From positions 1 through 41,861 of the forward strand of contig NZ_NSIU01000019.1 of NCBI RefSeq assembly GCF_002633015.1: a stretch of 41,861 bases of DNA, given 5' to 3'. The stretch comes from Sulfuricurvum sp. PD_MW2. Its GTDB lineage: Bacteria > Campylobacterota > Campylobacteria > Campylobacterales > Sulfurimonadaceae. The notes beneath the pieces are model-generated. The model did not search any database, had not been told where the DNA came from, and was given only the letters and a program-made list of their open reading frames with translations. Position 1 is the stretch's first letter, and the number at the start of each line of letters is the position of its first letter. Of this stretch, positions 25,346 through 34,636 are shown piece by piece. The translations under genes were made by a program, and so were the position numbers.

Positions 25346-26578
25346 CTATGCGCTTTTTTGTTTTGTTTTTTTGATGTATACAGGTGCAATATTTTCTTCG
25401 ACTACTTCTTTGGTAATGAGTACCTCGTATCCGCTATACTCAGGAAGCTCATACATGGTTTCGCCCATGGTCTCTTCCATAATGGCTCGAAGTCCCCGTG
25501 CTCCGGTTTTACGGGCCAACGCTTTAGCAGCTATAGCGTTAAGCGCTTCTTTTTCAAAGGTAAGCTCGACGTCGTCGATCGCGAAAAGTTTGGTGTATTG
25601 TTTGACTAGAGAGTTTTTTGGTTCCGTCAAAATACGAACCATCTCCTCTTCGGTAATTTTGTTGAGTGATGCAATGATCGGCAAACGTCCGATCAATTCA
25701 GGGATCAATCCATAGCTGACCAAATCATCCGGTTCGACATTCTCAAAACTATCATCGATATCGGTCGTACTTCGTTTGCTCTGACCGAATCCCATGACGT
25801 TGGAGCCTTTTTTGCGTTCTAGGATTTGTCCCAGACCATCAAACGCACCCCCACAGATAAAGAGAATACCGGAAGTATCGATTTGAATGAAATCTTGGTT
25901 CGGATGTTTGCGACCACCCTTTGGCGGGATGTTAACAACGGCACCTTCGATAATTTTTAGGAGTGCTTGTTGCACTCCTTCACCCGAAACATCACGAGTA
26001 ATGGAACGGTTCTCAGACATTCGGGAAATTTTATCGATTTCATCAATAAATACGATCCCTTGCTGTGCACGTTCAACATCCCCATCGGCTGCTTGGAGAA
26101 GTTTCGTCAAAATGTTTTCAACGTCTTCTCCTACATAACCCGCTTCGGTGAGGCTTGTAGCATCGGCGATAGCGATAGGGACGTTCAAGACACGAGCAAT
26201 CGTTTGTGCCATAAGGGTTTTACCGCTCCCGGTAGGCCCTATGAGAAGAACATTCGATTTTGCGATCTCGGTATCATCTTCAACTTGTGTGTGTTTGAAA
26301 ATACGTTTGTAGTGGTTATATACGGCAACCGATAAAAGTTTGCGGGCTCTGGTCTGTCCGATAATGTATTGTCCGAGAAAGTTATTGAGCTCTTTTGGTG
26401 TCAATAACTCAGCATTTGTGTGCTCAACGGCAGATGCATTTTCGCTTTCAGAATCACCGAACATGATCTTATATGCGGAAAAGACACAGTTTTTACAGAT
26501 ATAAACATTTGTACCGGCAATAAGTGGGTTGTGATCGCTCTCTTGAGCATCACAAAAACTGCAATGGCGGTGAATCAT
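25346..26578 (-). CDS. clpX: ATP-dependent Clp protease ATP-binding subunit ClpX
   Basis: A 410-residue AAA+ unfoldase that feeds substrates to ClpP. The N-terminal zinc-binding domain has C6, C9, C28 and C31. The AAA+ core shows Walker A GPTGSGKT (114-121), Walker [11 protein letters not shown], and the [13 protein letters not shown]-type pore/loop region in a [11 protein letters not shown] context. A sensor-2 Arg lies in [13 protein letters not shown]. clpP is not in the window. The ATG overlaps the end of lpxA by 4 nt (ATGA). Confidence 0.97.
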   Translation of the reverse strand: MIHRHCSFCDAQESDHNPLIAGTNVYICKNCVFSAYKIMFGDSESENASAVEHTNAELLTPKELNNFLGQYIIGQTRARKLLSVAVYNHYKRIFKHTQVEDDTEIAKSNVLLIGPTGSGKTLMAQTIARVLNVPIAIADATSLTEAGYVGEDVENILTKLLQAADGDVERAQQGIVFIDEIDKISRMSENRSITRDVSGEGVQQALLKIIEGAVVNIPPKGGRKHPNQDFIQIDTSGILFICGGAFDGLGQILERKKGSNVMGFGQSKRSTTDIDDSFENVEPDDLVSYGLIPELIGRLPIIASLNKITEEEMVRILTEPKNSLVKQYTKLFAIDDVELTFEKEALNAIAAKALARKTGARGLRAIMEETMGETMYELPEYSGYEVLITKEVVEENIAPVYIKKTKQKSA

Positions 26579-27360
26579 GATTGATTCCTTTCGTACGGGA
26601 TTCCCCGTTTAGTATTCAGAACAAAGGTACAAAGATTTTTAACATATTCACTGGATGCTTCTGCAAGCAACAATGAAGCCTGTTCTTGGAGCGGCAGACC
26701 CGATTCAAAAAGATCGCGGTAGGCACTTCGAAGCGCATCGATATCAGATCGGTCAATATGGCGGCGTAAACCGTTTAGATTTAAGCCGCGAAGTACAGCA
26801 CGATTACCTTCTGCAAGACAATAAGGCGGTACATCTTGTGAAAGTGCCGAAGCACCTGCAATCATTGCATAATCGCCGATTTTTACAAATTGGTGGATAG
26901 GTGTCATACCACCGACAACGGCAAAATTTCCCATCTCGACATGCCCTGCCAAAGTCGCTGCATTCGCTAGAATACAATGATCGCCGATAATGACATCATG
27001 ACCTAAATGGACATACCCCATAAAAAGATTATGATTTCCGACAACGGTTTTTCCGCCGCCGCCGGCTGTTCCCGGATTAAAGAGGGTAAACTCACGGATT
27101 TTATTGTGATCTCCAATGATCAGCTCGACTTCTTCTCCGGCATATTTTAAATCTTGCGGAATCGATCCCAATACCGCATGCGAAAAAATATCGTTGAACT
27201 CACCGATCGTGGTGTTTCCGTAAATGCACGCACTTGCGGCAATTTTTGTTCCTCGACCTATTTTCGCATTTGCGGAGATAAAACAAAAAGGGCCTATTTC
27301 AACGTCTTCGCCGATAACCGCGCCTTCTTCGATCACTGCTAGTGGAGATATTTTACTCAT
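26575..27360 (-). CDS. lpxA: UDP-N-acetylglucosamine acyltransferase LpxA
   Basis: A 261-residue cytoplasmic acyltransferase that moves a 3-hydroxyacyl chain from ACP to UDP-GlcNAc, the first step of lipid A. It is a left-handed beta helix built of hexapeptide repeats, e.g. [20 protein letters not shown]. The catalytic His region is [28 protein letters not shown]. The family C-terminal helical tail starts near LNGLRRHID. fabZ, which shapes the acyl-ACP pool, lies 10 nt upstream, the usual pairing. It overlaps clpX by 4 nt. Confidence 0.97.
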   Translation of the reverse strand: MSKISPLAVIEEGAVIGEDVEIGPFCFISANAKIGRGTKIAASACIYGNTTIGEFNDIFSHAVLGSIPQDLKYAGEEVELIIGDHNKIREFTLFNPGTAGGGGKTVVGNHNLFMGYVHLGHDVIIGDHCILANAATLAGHVEMGNFAVVGGMTPIHQFVKIGDYAMIAGASALSQDVPPYCLAEGNRAVLRGLNLNGLRRHIDRSDIDALRSAYRDLFESGLPLQEQASLLLAEASSEYVKNLCTFVLNTKRGIPYERNQS

Positions 27361-27370
27361 TCTCTCTCGC

Positions 27371-27814
27371 TTACTTGTCTACGATCATAGCTTTGAGTTC
27401 TGCTTCAGAAACAAGCGTATCATCAACGTACGCTTTTCCTTCAAGTACCCAGATAGAACCTTTGTGTTTTACCACATTCATCCGATATTCAAGACGATCT
27501 CCAGGGCGAACGGGAGCACGGAATTTGGCACCGTCGATACTCATAAAGTAGACCACTTTGTGTGCCGCTTCTTCTTCGGTCATTTCCATGCTTTCAAATG
27601 CCAATATTCCACCTGCTTGTGCCATACCCTCTAAAATCATAACTCCCGGATAAATCGGATGTCCCGGAAAATGACCTTCAAAAATCTGTTCACCGATAGT
27701 GATATTTTTGTAACCGATGAGTGACTCGTTCGGGGTCAGCGAAGTAACGCGATCTACCAGTAAAAACGGGAATCTGTGCGGTAAAATTTTTTGAATTTGA
27801 ACTACATCTATCAT
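27371..27814 (-). CDS. fabZ: 3-hydroxyacyl-ACP dehydratase FabZ
   Basis: A 147-residue hot-dog-fold dehydratase of fatty acid elongation. The catalytic His and Glu lie in [24 protein letters not shown], and the start [17 protein letters not shown] is diagnostic. The ATG at 27814 is preferred over a start 11 codons upstream because homology begins there. It is the first gene of a minus-strand envelope operon. A promoter-like TTAACT-N17-TAAAAT lies at 27847-27875, about 30 nt upstream. Confidence 0.96.
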   Translation of the reverse strand: MIDVVQIQKILPHRFPFLLVDRVTSLTPNESLIGYKNITIGEQIFEGHFPGHPIYPGVMILEGMAQAGGILAFESMEMTEEEAAHKVVYFMSIDGAKFRAPVRPGDRLEYRMNVVKHKGSIWVLEGKAYVDDTLVSEAELKAMIVDK

Positions 27815-27846
27815 ATTTTTGGACACCTTGGGTAAAAAATCCCCCA

Positions 27847-27875
27847 ATTTTATCTTAAAAAAGGTTAATAGTTAA
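27847..27875 (-). promoter_or_regulatory. promoter of the fabZ-lpxA-clpX-mreB-mreC operon
   Basis: Minus strand TTAACT (27870-27875), 17-nt spacer, TAAAAT (27847-27852). The -35 is the same TTAACTAT octamer seen before the histidine kinase and before the toxin-antitoxin genes. Confidence 0.5.
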
Positions 27876-27898
27876 TAATATCTATTTTTTTGACGAAG

Positions 27899-29500
27899 CT
27901 ATTCATCGTGCAATGCATGATTGACAAGCAAATCGGCGACTTCAAAACTTGCGTCGACAAAGGTTAACTCGTTCAAATCCCGCATACTTTTTCTCTCTTC
28001 GGCACTGTCGATTTTGATAATAATGTGGGCATTTTTATCGTAGTTGAGAACGGCTTCACTGATGAGACGGCGATTTTGCTCACTGCTCATGGTGATGATG
28101 ATTGCTTTGGCTTCTTTGACCATCAAAGACTCTAAAACGGGAAGTTTGTTCAAGTGCCCGAAATAGGCCATATAACCAAGTTTTCTGGCATGCAAAACAT
28201 GTTTGAGGTTATCCGAAATAATGACGAAATTTGAGCCTTTGCTTTGTAAAGAAGCCGCTACAATTTTTCCGAGCATTGCAAATCCGGCCACAATAATATG
28301 TCCTTCGCGTTCGATGGGAGTAATGACGTCCGATTCATAAAATTCTTTTTCAAAATAAGAGGAGAGTTTATAGATATTCCCGATGATAAACGGAGTAAGA
28401 ATCATTGAGATGACACTCACCAAAATCAAAAAACTTGCCATCTCTTCGGAGATCAATTTTTGTGCCCCCGCCAAAGCAAATACGGCAAAGGAAAATTCCC
28501 CGATTTGTGCGAGGGAGAGGGCGGTTTTGGCTGAGGTATTTTTATCCGAATTACGTCGGATGATCGCATAGATGACGATTGCTTTAAACAGCATCGCAAA
28601 AACAAAAACAAAAGTAATAATATGAATGTTTTGGACAAAGTAGAGGATGTCGATTTTGGTTCCGACACCGAAGAAAAAAGTTCCGAGTAAAAGATCTTTG
28701 TAGGTCGAAATATCTGATTCTACTTTTACGCTATAACGGGTGTCGGCAATAATCATACCTGCGATAAACGCTCCCAAAGAGTAAGTAAATCCCATCGTAT
28801 GAGCAAGTAGCGCCGTACCGATCAAGATGGAAAATACTGAACCTAAAAAAAGCTCTTCAAGTTCTGTTTTTGCGGAAAATTGGAGTAAAGCGTTGACAAT
28901 TTTATCTCCGATGGTAAACATAAAAATAACGACAAACAGTGCCGAAAGAAAGGTTTTGATCAATACTTCTCCCAACGAGAGGGTATCGTTGGATAAAAAG
29001 GTGATGAGCAATAAAATCGGAATCACTGCGAGATCCTGAAAGATCAAGATACCCATCGATTTTTGTCCGTAGGGAGTATGAATGTCTTTGGACTCTTTGA
29101 GATACGTCAAGACGATAGCGGTGGATGAAAGGGAAAATGCCAATGAAATGATGAGTGAGGTATTGATATCGAGATGAAAAAGATAGTGAGAGAGTATAAA
29201 GATGACAACAACGCTGAATACGACTTGCAACACGCCGTTTGTGATAAGAATCTCTTTCATCTTTTTGATTTTTTCGATGTTCAGCTCTAAACCGATCGTA
29301 AACATCAAAAATACAATACCAAACTCGCCGATGAAATTGAGTGAATCGTTGCTGGCACCGTTGAACCCAAAAAGGGTACTGATAATAATACCCGTCGCGA
29401 TATAGCCGATAATGTGCGATATCCCGAAGCGTTTGAGGATGATGTTAAGCACGGTTGCAATGGCTACGGTTAAAAAGATTGAAAGTAATAGTGTTTCCAT
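27899..29500 (-). CDS. Kef-type monovalent cation:proton antiporter (CPA2) with TrkA-N domain
   Basis: A 533-residue inner-membrane protein. About 12 hydrophobic segments span residues 1-380, with CPA2 landmarks such as FGIVFLMFTIGLELN, SLSSTAIVLTYLKES and GAFIAGMIIADTRY. A cytoplasmic RCK/TrkA-N domain (about 400-520) starts HIIVAGFAMLGKIVAASLQ. Its nucleotide loop is G-F-A-M-L-G, in which the middle Gly of the usual G-x-G-x-x-G is Ala. It likely exports K+ or Na+ against protons. The ATG at 29500 has no ribosome site but lies 6 nt after a TATAAT. A TTG upstream would fall before that box. Confidence 0.9.
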   Translation of the reverse strand: METLLLSIFLTVAIATVLNIILKRFGISHIIGYIATGIIISTLFGFNGASNDSLNFIGEFGIVFLMFTIGLELNIEKIKKMKEILITNGVLQVVFSVVVIFILSHYLFHLDINTSLIISLAFSLSSTAIVLTYLKESKDIHTPYGQKSMGILIFQDLAVIPILLLITFLSNDTLSLGEVLIKTFLSALFVVIFMFTIGDKIVNALLQFSAKTELEELFLGSVFSILIGTALLAHTMGFTYSLGAFIAGMIIADTRYSVKVESDISTYKDLLLGTFFFGVGTKIDILYFVQNIHIITFVFVFAMLFKAIVIYAIIRRNSDKNTSAKTALSLAQIGEFSFAVFALAGAQKLISEEMASFLILVSVISMILTPFIIGNIYKLSSYFEKEFYESDVITPIEREGHIIVAGFAMLGKIVAASLQSKGSNFVIISDNLKHVLHARKLGYMAYFGHLNKLPVLESLMVKEAKAIIITMSSEQNRRLISEAVLNYDKNAHIIIKIDSAEERKSMRDLNELTFVDASFEVADLLVNHALHDE

Positions 29501-29506
29501 AGAGAT

Positions 29507-29512
29507 ATTATA
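29507..29512 (-). promoter_or_regulatory. -10 element directly before the antiporter ATG
   Basis: Minus-strand TATAAT with only ATCTCT between it and the ATG. The expected start of transcription is at or within a base or two of the A of the ATG, giving a leaderless mRNA. Confidence 0.5.
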
Positions 29513-29563
29513 GTGCAAAGGATTATCGTAGAGGTGGTTAAAAAGTAAGCTGTTTGAATGTTT

Positions 29564-30643
29564 TTAAAGGGTAATGAGCCGCTCTTTTGTATCTTCATAC
29601 GTTTTTGTTTCTAATATAAGTGTGAGTTTGCCTATCGGTATAGTATCGACAATGATTATGGCTGAAGTGCTAAAAGGTGTTTTCACCAGTTGGGAGCGAA
29701 GAGAGAGCTCATCATCCAGACTAAGGGGATTAAACATCAATTCTTGGGTTGAACGGTAGTGTGTCGCGCAAAGGGTATTGAATGTTGCAATGGTGATGAA
29801 ACGGACTTCGTCACGGTTGAGAAAATGTTGATCCTCTATCGACAATTCAATCGTGCCTTGGGTTTGCGGACGGCTGATGGTTGAATAAAAAAGGGGATAG
29901 GAAGGGACAACACTATCTCCTACCTTGAGAGATGAGCGGATCAAACGGTAGTTTAAAAACCGCTCTTTGAGTATACGGTAAGGAGTGTTAGACTCTTCGA
30001 GCTCATTACGCAGTTGGTAGAGTTCCAAACGTTCTTCAATCGAGGCGGGGAGAATTTGGGCATTGATAGGCGAGAACATTTCATCCATCAGTTTTTGTTG
30101 TTGTTCACGTTGCATGTCAAGTCCGAATAGACAACCGCAATAGTCCTGACGATAGAGCTGCTGTTCTTTGCTGACTCTCCCCTGATCCGCAGTTCCGTTG
30201 TTTTTGCGATAATCAAACGCGATGAATTTGACCCCGTGAGACGCTTCAAATGCTTCTCCGCTTCGGATAAGCTGCTCTTGGGATTTTTTTGGGCTCACAA
30301 GGAGAGTTGTTGTCATTGTCTTCTCGCCAAGTTCAAGCGCTTTTTGCGCACTCACTTCAAAACGGCGGTCAAAACACACTTCGCAGCGTGATCCCTTTTC
30401 GGGCTCTTTTTCCAATCCTCGAACGGCATTTAGCCAGTTTTCGAAATCATAGGGACCTTCGATCAGCTCAATACTCAATTTTTTACAGCTGCGCTCAACG
30501 TCTAAAAGTCGGAGACGGTATTCACTATAGGGATGGATATTGGGATCATAGAAGAATCCGATGAGTTTCTCATCGGGATACTCTTGCTGCAGTTTTTCAA
30601 TAAAGAAATGAGAGTCAACGCTGCAGCAGATATGGACGAGCAA
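29564..30643 (-). CDS. queH: epoxyqueuosine reductase QueH with C-terminal extension
   Basis: A 359-residue protein whose first 180 residues match QueH (DUF208), the iron-sulfur enzyme for the last step of queuosine synthesis in tRNA. The Cys set is present: C6-C7 (HICCSVDS), C87/C90 (SRCEVCFDRR) and C169/C171 (YRQDYCGCLFG). FFYDPNIHPYSEY is also typical. The remaining 180 residues are an extension I do not recognise, of mixed strand and helix with no further cysteine cluster. The only plausible start is TTG at 30643, 3 nt after the cyclophilin stop. No strong ribosome site is seen, so coupling is likely. Confidence 0.9.
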   Translation of the reverse strand: MLVHICCSVDSHFFIEKLQQEYPDEKLIGFFYDPNIHPYSEYRLRLLDVERSCKKLSIELIEGPYDFENWLNAVRGLEKEPEKGSRCEVCFDRRFEVSAQKALELGEKTMTTTLLVSPKKSQEQLIRSGEAFEASHGVKFIAFDYRKNNGTADQGRVSKEQQLYRQDYCGCLFGLDMQREQQQKLMDEMFSPINAQILPASIEERLELYQLRNELEESNTPYRILKERFLNYRLIRSSLKVGDSVVPSYPLFYSTISRPQTQGTIELSIEDQHFLNRDEVRFITIATFNTLCATHYRSTQELMFNPLSLDDELSLRSQLVKTPFSTSAIIIVDTIPIGKLTLILETKTYEDTKERLITL

Positions 30644-30646
30644 GGG

Positions 30647-31153
30647 TTAGTTTTTCTCGGCTAGAATTTCAACAGATTCGATTGTATCACGCATAGCGAT
30701 AGAATCAAGAACCGCCATGGATTCAGTATCATCCGCTTCGATACCGCCAAATACGGTGTGAACGCCGTCAAGGTGAGGAGTACTCACAAAACAGATGAAA
30801 AATTGGCTTCCGCCGGTATTTGGCCCAGCGTGTGCCATAGAGAGGGCACCTTTGACGTGACGGTGTTTATTAAGAGCTGTTTCACACGGAATTGCCCAAC
30901 CCGGACCACCGGTTCCTGTACCGTGCGGACATCCGCCTTGAGCCATGAATCCTGGGATAACACGGTGAAAATTGAGACCGTTATAAAAACCGTCGTTAAC
31001 CAGAGCTGCGAAGTTTGCAACCGTGTTAGGTGTTTCATCGTTGTAGAGTTTAAGCCACATAACCCCTTTTGAAGTGGTCATTTTTGCCCATTGGTAGCTT
31101 GCGAGCTCTTCTGCTGTGGCATTGTAGTTTTTAAGTTCTTTACGTCCGAACAT
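30647..31153 (-). CDS. cyclophilin-type peptidyl-prolyl isomerase
   Basis: A 168-residue prolyl cis-trans isomerase. Core motifs are present: NFHRVIPGFMAQGGCPHGTGTGGPGW, ALSMAHAGPNTGGSQFFICF and HLDGVHTVFGGI. There is no signal peptide, so it acts in the cytoplasm. The first 25 residues (MFGRKELKNYNATAEELASYQ) are a short extension before the barrel. It has its own promoter (TTGATA, 16-nt spacer, TATAAT on the minus strand), divergent from the histidine kinase. queH follows after 3 nt. Confidence 0.95.
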   Translation of the reverse strand: MFGRKELKNYNATAEELASYQWAKMTTSKGVMWLKLYNDETPNTVANFAALVNDGFYNGLNFHRVIPGFMAQGGCPHGTGTGGPGWAIPCETALNKHRHVKGALSMAHAGPNTGGSQFFICFVSTPHLDGVHTVFGGIEADDTESMAVLDSIAMRDTIESVEILAEKN

Positions 31154-31182
31154 AGTAGTGGATCCTTGATGGAATTTTTGAA

Positions 31183-31228
31183 ATTATAATGGAACAATCT
31201 TAACTATCAAAAAGGAATGGGTTATAAT
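31183..31228. promoter_or_regulatory. overlapping divergent promoters, cyclophilin and histidine kinase
   Basis: Plus strand: TTAACT (31200-31205), 17-nt spacer, TATAAT (31223-31228) for the kinase. Minus strand: TATAAT (31183-31188) with TTGATA (31205-31210) 16 nt away for cyclophilin. The two -35 regions abut or overlap by a base, so the promoters may compete. Confidence 0.55.
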
Positions 31229-31254
31229 GACTCATTTTAATTTAGGGATATTGT

Positions 31255-32487
31255 TTGGAAGTGTGGCTTCAAAGGCGTTTATCAAGAATTGCACTGCGTG
31301 ATTTAAATTTTTATACGATTGTATTTATCCTTTTATTTACCGTAGTTTTTTCCTCTCTTCTCATCTATGATGAATACAAAGATTTTTTGAAAACTGCTCA
31401 AAACGGGGTAGAGATCGCTAAAGGTGTTCCGTTGAATACCTCTCTTTCTTACCAAGATTTGCCAAAAACACGACTCATTAAAGTCATTTTAGAAATTTCG
31501 ACGTTGGCGTTGATATTGTTTGGTTTTATTTTTGGTATTTCAAAAGTCGTTAATACGATGCTTGCACGAGATATGAACCGATTTCTGGAGTTTTTTGAAT
31601 CGGCACATACCCAAGCCGAACTCATTGTTGTAGATGAACTCTATTTTGCAGAATTTAAACGGATGGCAGGGTTTGCCAATGAAATGGCGTTGACCATTTC
31701 AGAACAAAAAGAGTCTCTCCAACAGCTCAATATGGGGCTTGAGGAACGGGTTCTCCTAAAAACACAAGCATTGCAAATAAAAAATGATGCGTTGGAAGAG
31801 GAGCAAAAATTCTCCCAAGGATTGCTCGAATCTCATAAGCAGTTTATCCGTTATGCAATTCATGAAACCCATACACCGCTTTCGGTGATTATGGCGAATA
31901 TTGAACTTTTTTCTATGAATGAAGGGCGTAATCGATATCTGGCAAAAATAGAGGCAGCCGTTAAAAATATTTTTAGTATTTACGATGATTTGAGTTATCT
32001 TGTCAAAAAAGATCAGATTGATTATCCGAAAAAGGCAATAGATCTCGGAGAATATGTTCAAAAACGGCTTGAATTTTTTGATGAGGTCGCTTTGTTTTCA
32101 AACCTGACGTTTAATTATCACAAACCTAAGTTGGTATCGTGGATACAGTTCAACGAGACGAAACTACAGCGTGTCATCGATAATAATTTAACGAATGCGA
32201 TCAAATACACAAAAAGCGGCGAAGAGATTCGCGTCGGTGTAGAGGGGAATACGGAGGAAGTCGTTTTTTGGGTTGAGAGTCACTCGCAAAAAATTCATGA
32301 TCCGCAAAAGATTTTTGAGGCATACTACCGAGAACGGAAAAAGACCGATGGCTTTGGTCTTGGGCTGAGCTTGGTCAAATCGATCTGTGATGAAGACGGT
32401 GTTGAGATAGCCATCTCTTCGAACAAAGAACAGACTCGTTTTGAATACCGTTTTAAAAAGGGGAGCAGTGAAAATACTTTTGCTTGA
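31255..32487 (+). CDS. membrane sensor histidine kinase
   Basis: A 410-residue inner-membrane kinase. Membrane helices are at about 19-38 and 74-98, enclosing a short periplasmic loop of about 36 residues, so the sensed signal may be in the membrane or be small. A coiled coil (145-195) leads to the phospho-acceptor segment YAIHETHTPLSVI with H203. The ATPase domain has NNLTNAIKYTKSGE (N box) and GFGLGLSLVKSI (G box). The TTG at 31255 is the assumed start; the GTG two codons later is equally possible. It overlaps the response regulator by 20 nt and is preceded by TTAACT-N17-TATAAT. Confidence 0.92.
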   Translation: MEVWLQRRLSRIALRDLNFYTIVFILLFTVVFSSLLIYDEYKDFLKTAQNGVEIAKGVPLNTSLSYQDLPKTRLIKVILEISTLALILFGFIFGISKVVNTMLARDMNRFLEFFESAHTQAELIVVDELYFAEFKRMAGFANEMALTISEQKESLQQLNMGLEERVLLKTQALQIKNDALEEEQKFSQGLLESHKQFIRYAIHETHTPLSVIMANIELFSMNEGRNRYLAKIEAAVKNIFSIYDDLSYLVKKDQIDYPKKAIDLGEYVQKRLEFFDEVALFSNLTFNYHKPKLVSWIQFNETKLQRVIDNNLTNAIKYTKSGEEIRVGVEGNTEEVVFWVESHSQKIHDPQKIFEAYYRERKKTDGFGLGLSLVKSICDEDGVEIAISSNKEQTRFEYRFKKGSSENTFA

Positions 32488-33130
32488 AGATGAGCAGATG
32501 CTCAGTGAAGCGATCCATGAGTATCTTCTTGCATTGGGGCATAGGGTTACCCTGTTTTATAACGGTAGTGATGCACTTGAACATCTTAAAAAAGAGACGT
32601 TTGATCTGCTCATTTTGGATATCAATGTTCCGGGTATCGATGGATTGGAACTTTTAGAAGCATTGCATATCCTAAAAATTCGCACTCCGGCGCTTTATAT
32701 CAGCGCACTTGTTGATATTGAAGGGATTAGTAGGGCCTATGATTTAGGATGTTACGATTATCTCAAAAAACCGTTTCATCTCAAAGAGCTTGCATTGCGG
32801 ATTGATAAAGTGATGCAAAACTGTACCATCCCGCAAAGTCACGTAAAGTTGTCAAAAAGTTACGCTTATGATGCCTCGACGTCGACACTTATGTGTGATA
32901 ACGTAACACAGCCTCTTAGTAAACGCCAACTGCAGATTATTGATCTTCTGTCACGTAACCGTGGTCGTGTAGTCGATTTTGATCAGTTTCGCGCCTATGT
33001 ATGGGATGAAGAGTACGTGGATAACGCAACGATACGAGCAGAAGTGAGCCGTCTGAAAAAAAGTCTTAAAGAAGACTTCATCCAAAATATCCGCGCGTTA
33101 GGTTACATGATCGATATCCCCCGCACTTAA
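32468..33130 (+). CDS. OmpR/PhoB-family response regulator
   Basis: A 220-residue regulator. The receiver (1-115) has the acidic pair E7-D8, phospho-Asp D51 in LLILDINVPG, S79, and K101 in YLKKPFHL. The C-terminal winged helix (about 130-220) has LSKRQLQIIDLLSRNRGRVV, FRAYVWDEEYVDNATIRAEVSRLKKSL and the final IRALGYMI. The GTG at 32468 is chosen because it gives the standard MKILLLEDE start; an upstream in-frame ATG would add nine residues read inside the kinase. The partner is surely the overlapping kinase. The likely target is the direct repeat upstream of the porin. Confidence 0.94.
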   Translation: MKILLLEDEQMLSEAIHEYLLALGHRVTLFYNGSDALEHLKKETFDLLILDINVPGIDGLELLEALHILKIRTPALYISALVDIEGISRAYDLGCYDYLKKPFHLKELALRIDKVMQNCTIPQSHVKLSKSYAYDASTSTLMCDNVTQPLSKRQLQIIDLLSRNRGRVVDFDQFRAYVWDEEYVDNATIRAEVSRLKKSLKEDFIQNIRALGYMIDIPRT

Positions 33131-33201
33131 AGTGTTACTTTTTTCTACATTATCTTTTTTTTTACTCTGTTTAATACAATAAATTTTTCTAATTTCACCA
33201 T

Positions 33202-33234
33202 TGCTACGTTCATGCTACGTTTGCCTTTCATAAT
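33202..33234 (+). promoter_or_regulatory. porin promoter with 11-bp-spaced direct repeat
   Basis: TGCTACGTT occurs at 33202-33210 and again at 33213-33221, exactly 11 bp apart. A CATAAT -10 follows at 33229-33234. Direct repeats on one face of the helix, replacing the -35, are how OmpR/PhoB-class regulators usually bind. The regulator gene ends 70 nt upstream. The rest of 33131-33201 is T-rich and shows nothing else. Confidence 0.6.
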
Positions 33235-33268
33235 GACAGTGTTAAAAACTTGGTTCAAGGAGTTAAGA

Positions 33269-34624
33269 ATGAGAGGTACAGTATCTCTATCGCTATTAGC
33301 ATCAGCTTTAGTCGTTAATGCATTTGCAGCAGACGATGTAGCAGGAATGTTTAGCGAAGGAAAAGTAAGCGGACAATTTCGTGAGTTTTCAATCAGTCGA
33401 GAAGTTGATGATACTCGCCCTGTGGCTAACAACGATTATACGCGAAAAGCTAATGCTGTTGGCGGATATTTGAAATATGAAACAGGTGCATGGAACGGGT
33501 TAAGTTTCGGAGCCGCTGCGTATGCAACGATTGGTGTTCATTTAGGAAACCGTTCAAATGTAAATGATGTTGATCCAACATTGCTTAGTAGAAATAATGA
33601 AAATGATATGTATCTTGGTGAAGGATATCTTCAATATAAAAACGGGAATACAACGTTTAAAGGCGGTCGCCAAAAGTTGGATACTCCGATGGCGGGTAGC
33701 GATGATGCGCGTATGCTTCCGAACCTTTTTGAAGCGTATGTATTGAGCAATACCGATATTAAAGATACTACTTTAATCGCTGCACATGTCACAAAATTTG
33801 CTCAAGGGACATTCGGTCGCGCTTATGCAGCTACGAATCCTGTAGGAATAAATTCAATCCTTAGTGTTACATCTGGATATTCTCTGATTGATTCTCGAAA
33901 TCAAACCGGTACATTTACTGATATGGGTAAATATGCTATTGGTGAAAATACGGGTGGAGTTAGTGTAGCAGCCGCTATTTATTCAGGTATCCCTGGATTA
34001 AAACTTCAACTTTGGGACTATTATGCGAATGATATTCTTAATGCTGTATATGCTGAAGCAAATTATGGTTTTTCAATGGCTAACGGTGTAGCACCATATT
34101 TTGGTGTGCAGTGGATTAATGAACGAGATATCGGTTCAAATAATGTCATTAGTAAAGTCGATAGTGATTTTATTGGAGCAAAAGCAGGTATCAAAGTAGC
34201 TAATTTTGATCTTTCATTGGCAGCTTCTCATAATAGCAAAGATGCAAATGCAGCAGCTAATGGTGGGACTATTTCTCCATGGGGTGGTATGCCGGCATAT
34301 ACCCAAGGTATGGTGACACGTCATCAGTTTATGGCGGGAACCGATGCGCTTAAAGTCGCAGCAAGTTACGACTGGAAAAACTTTGGTCTAAATTTAAATA
34401 CCGGAGTATATTACACCGAATTTGATATGGATAAACTAAACGGGTATTCAACAAACTATGCTTGGACAGCAAAAGAGTCAGGATTTGATATTATTTTCAA
34501 TCCTCAAGCTGTCAAAAATTTGCAATTGCGTTTACGTGCAAACTATGCGGATGATTTTTATCAAAGCTCAACCGGTTCAGTTAGCTGGGATGAATATCGC
34601 TTTATCGCAAACTATAACTTTTAA
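33269..34624 (+). CDS. OprD-like outer-membrane porin
   Basis: A 451-residue outer-membrane beta barrel. The signal peptide MRGTVSLSLLASALVVNAFA ends at an AFA site. The mature start ADDVAGMFSEGKVSGQFREFSISRE is like Campylobacterota OprD-family porins. Alternating hydrophobic strands run throughout, and the chain ends in Phe (YRFIANYNF), the barrel-assembly signal. The ATG at 33269 follows CAAGGAG 6 nt upstream; a start 19 codons earlier would disrupt the signal peptide. It is the first gene of the acetate cluster, 12 nt before DUF485, and probably lets small organic acids into the periplasm. Confidence 0.88.
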   Translation: MRGTVSLSLLASALVVNAFAADDVAGMFSEGKVSGQFREFSISREVDDTRPVANNDYTRKANAVGGYLKYETGAWNGLSFGAAAYATIGVHLGNRSNVNDVDPTLLSRNNENDMYLGEGYLQYKNGNTTFKGGRQKLDTPMAGSDDARMLPNLFEAYVLSNTDIKDTTLIAAHVTKFAQGTFGRAYAATNPVGINSILSVTSGYSLIDSRNQTGTFTDMGKYAIGENTGGVSVAAAIYSGIPGLKLQLWDYYANDILNAVYAEANYGFSMANGVAPYFGVQWINERDIGSNNVISKVDSDFIGAKAGIKVANFDLSLAASHNSKDANAAANGGTISPWGGMPAYTQGMVTRHQFMAGTDALKVAASYDWKNFGLNLNTGVYYTEFDMDKLNGYSTNYAWTAKESGFDIIFNPQAVKNLQLRLRANYADDFYQSSTGSVSWDEYRFIANYNF

Positions 34625-34636
34625 AGGAGGCTTAGT

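Noticed and set aside
29501-29518. TTG start six codons upstream of the antiporter ATG
   Set aside because: It would lie upstream of and span the TATAAT, and there is no ribosome site before it.
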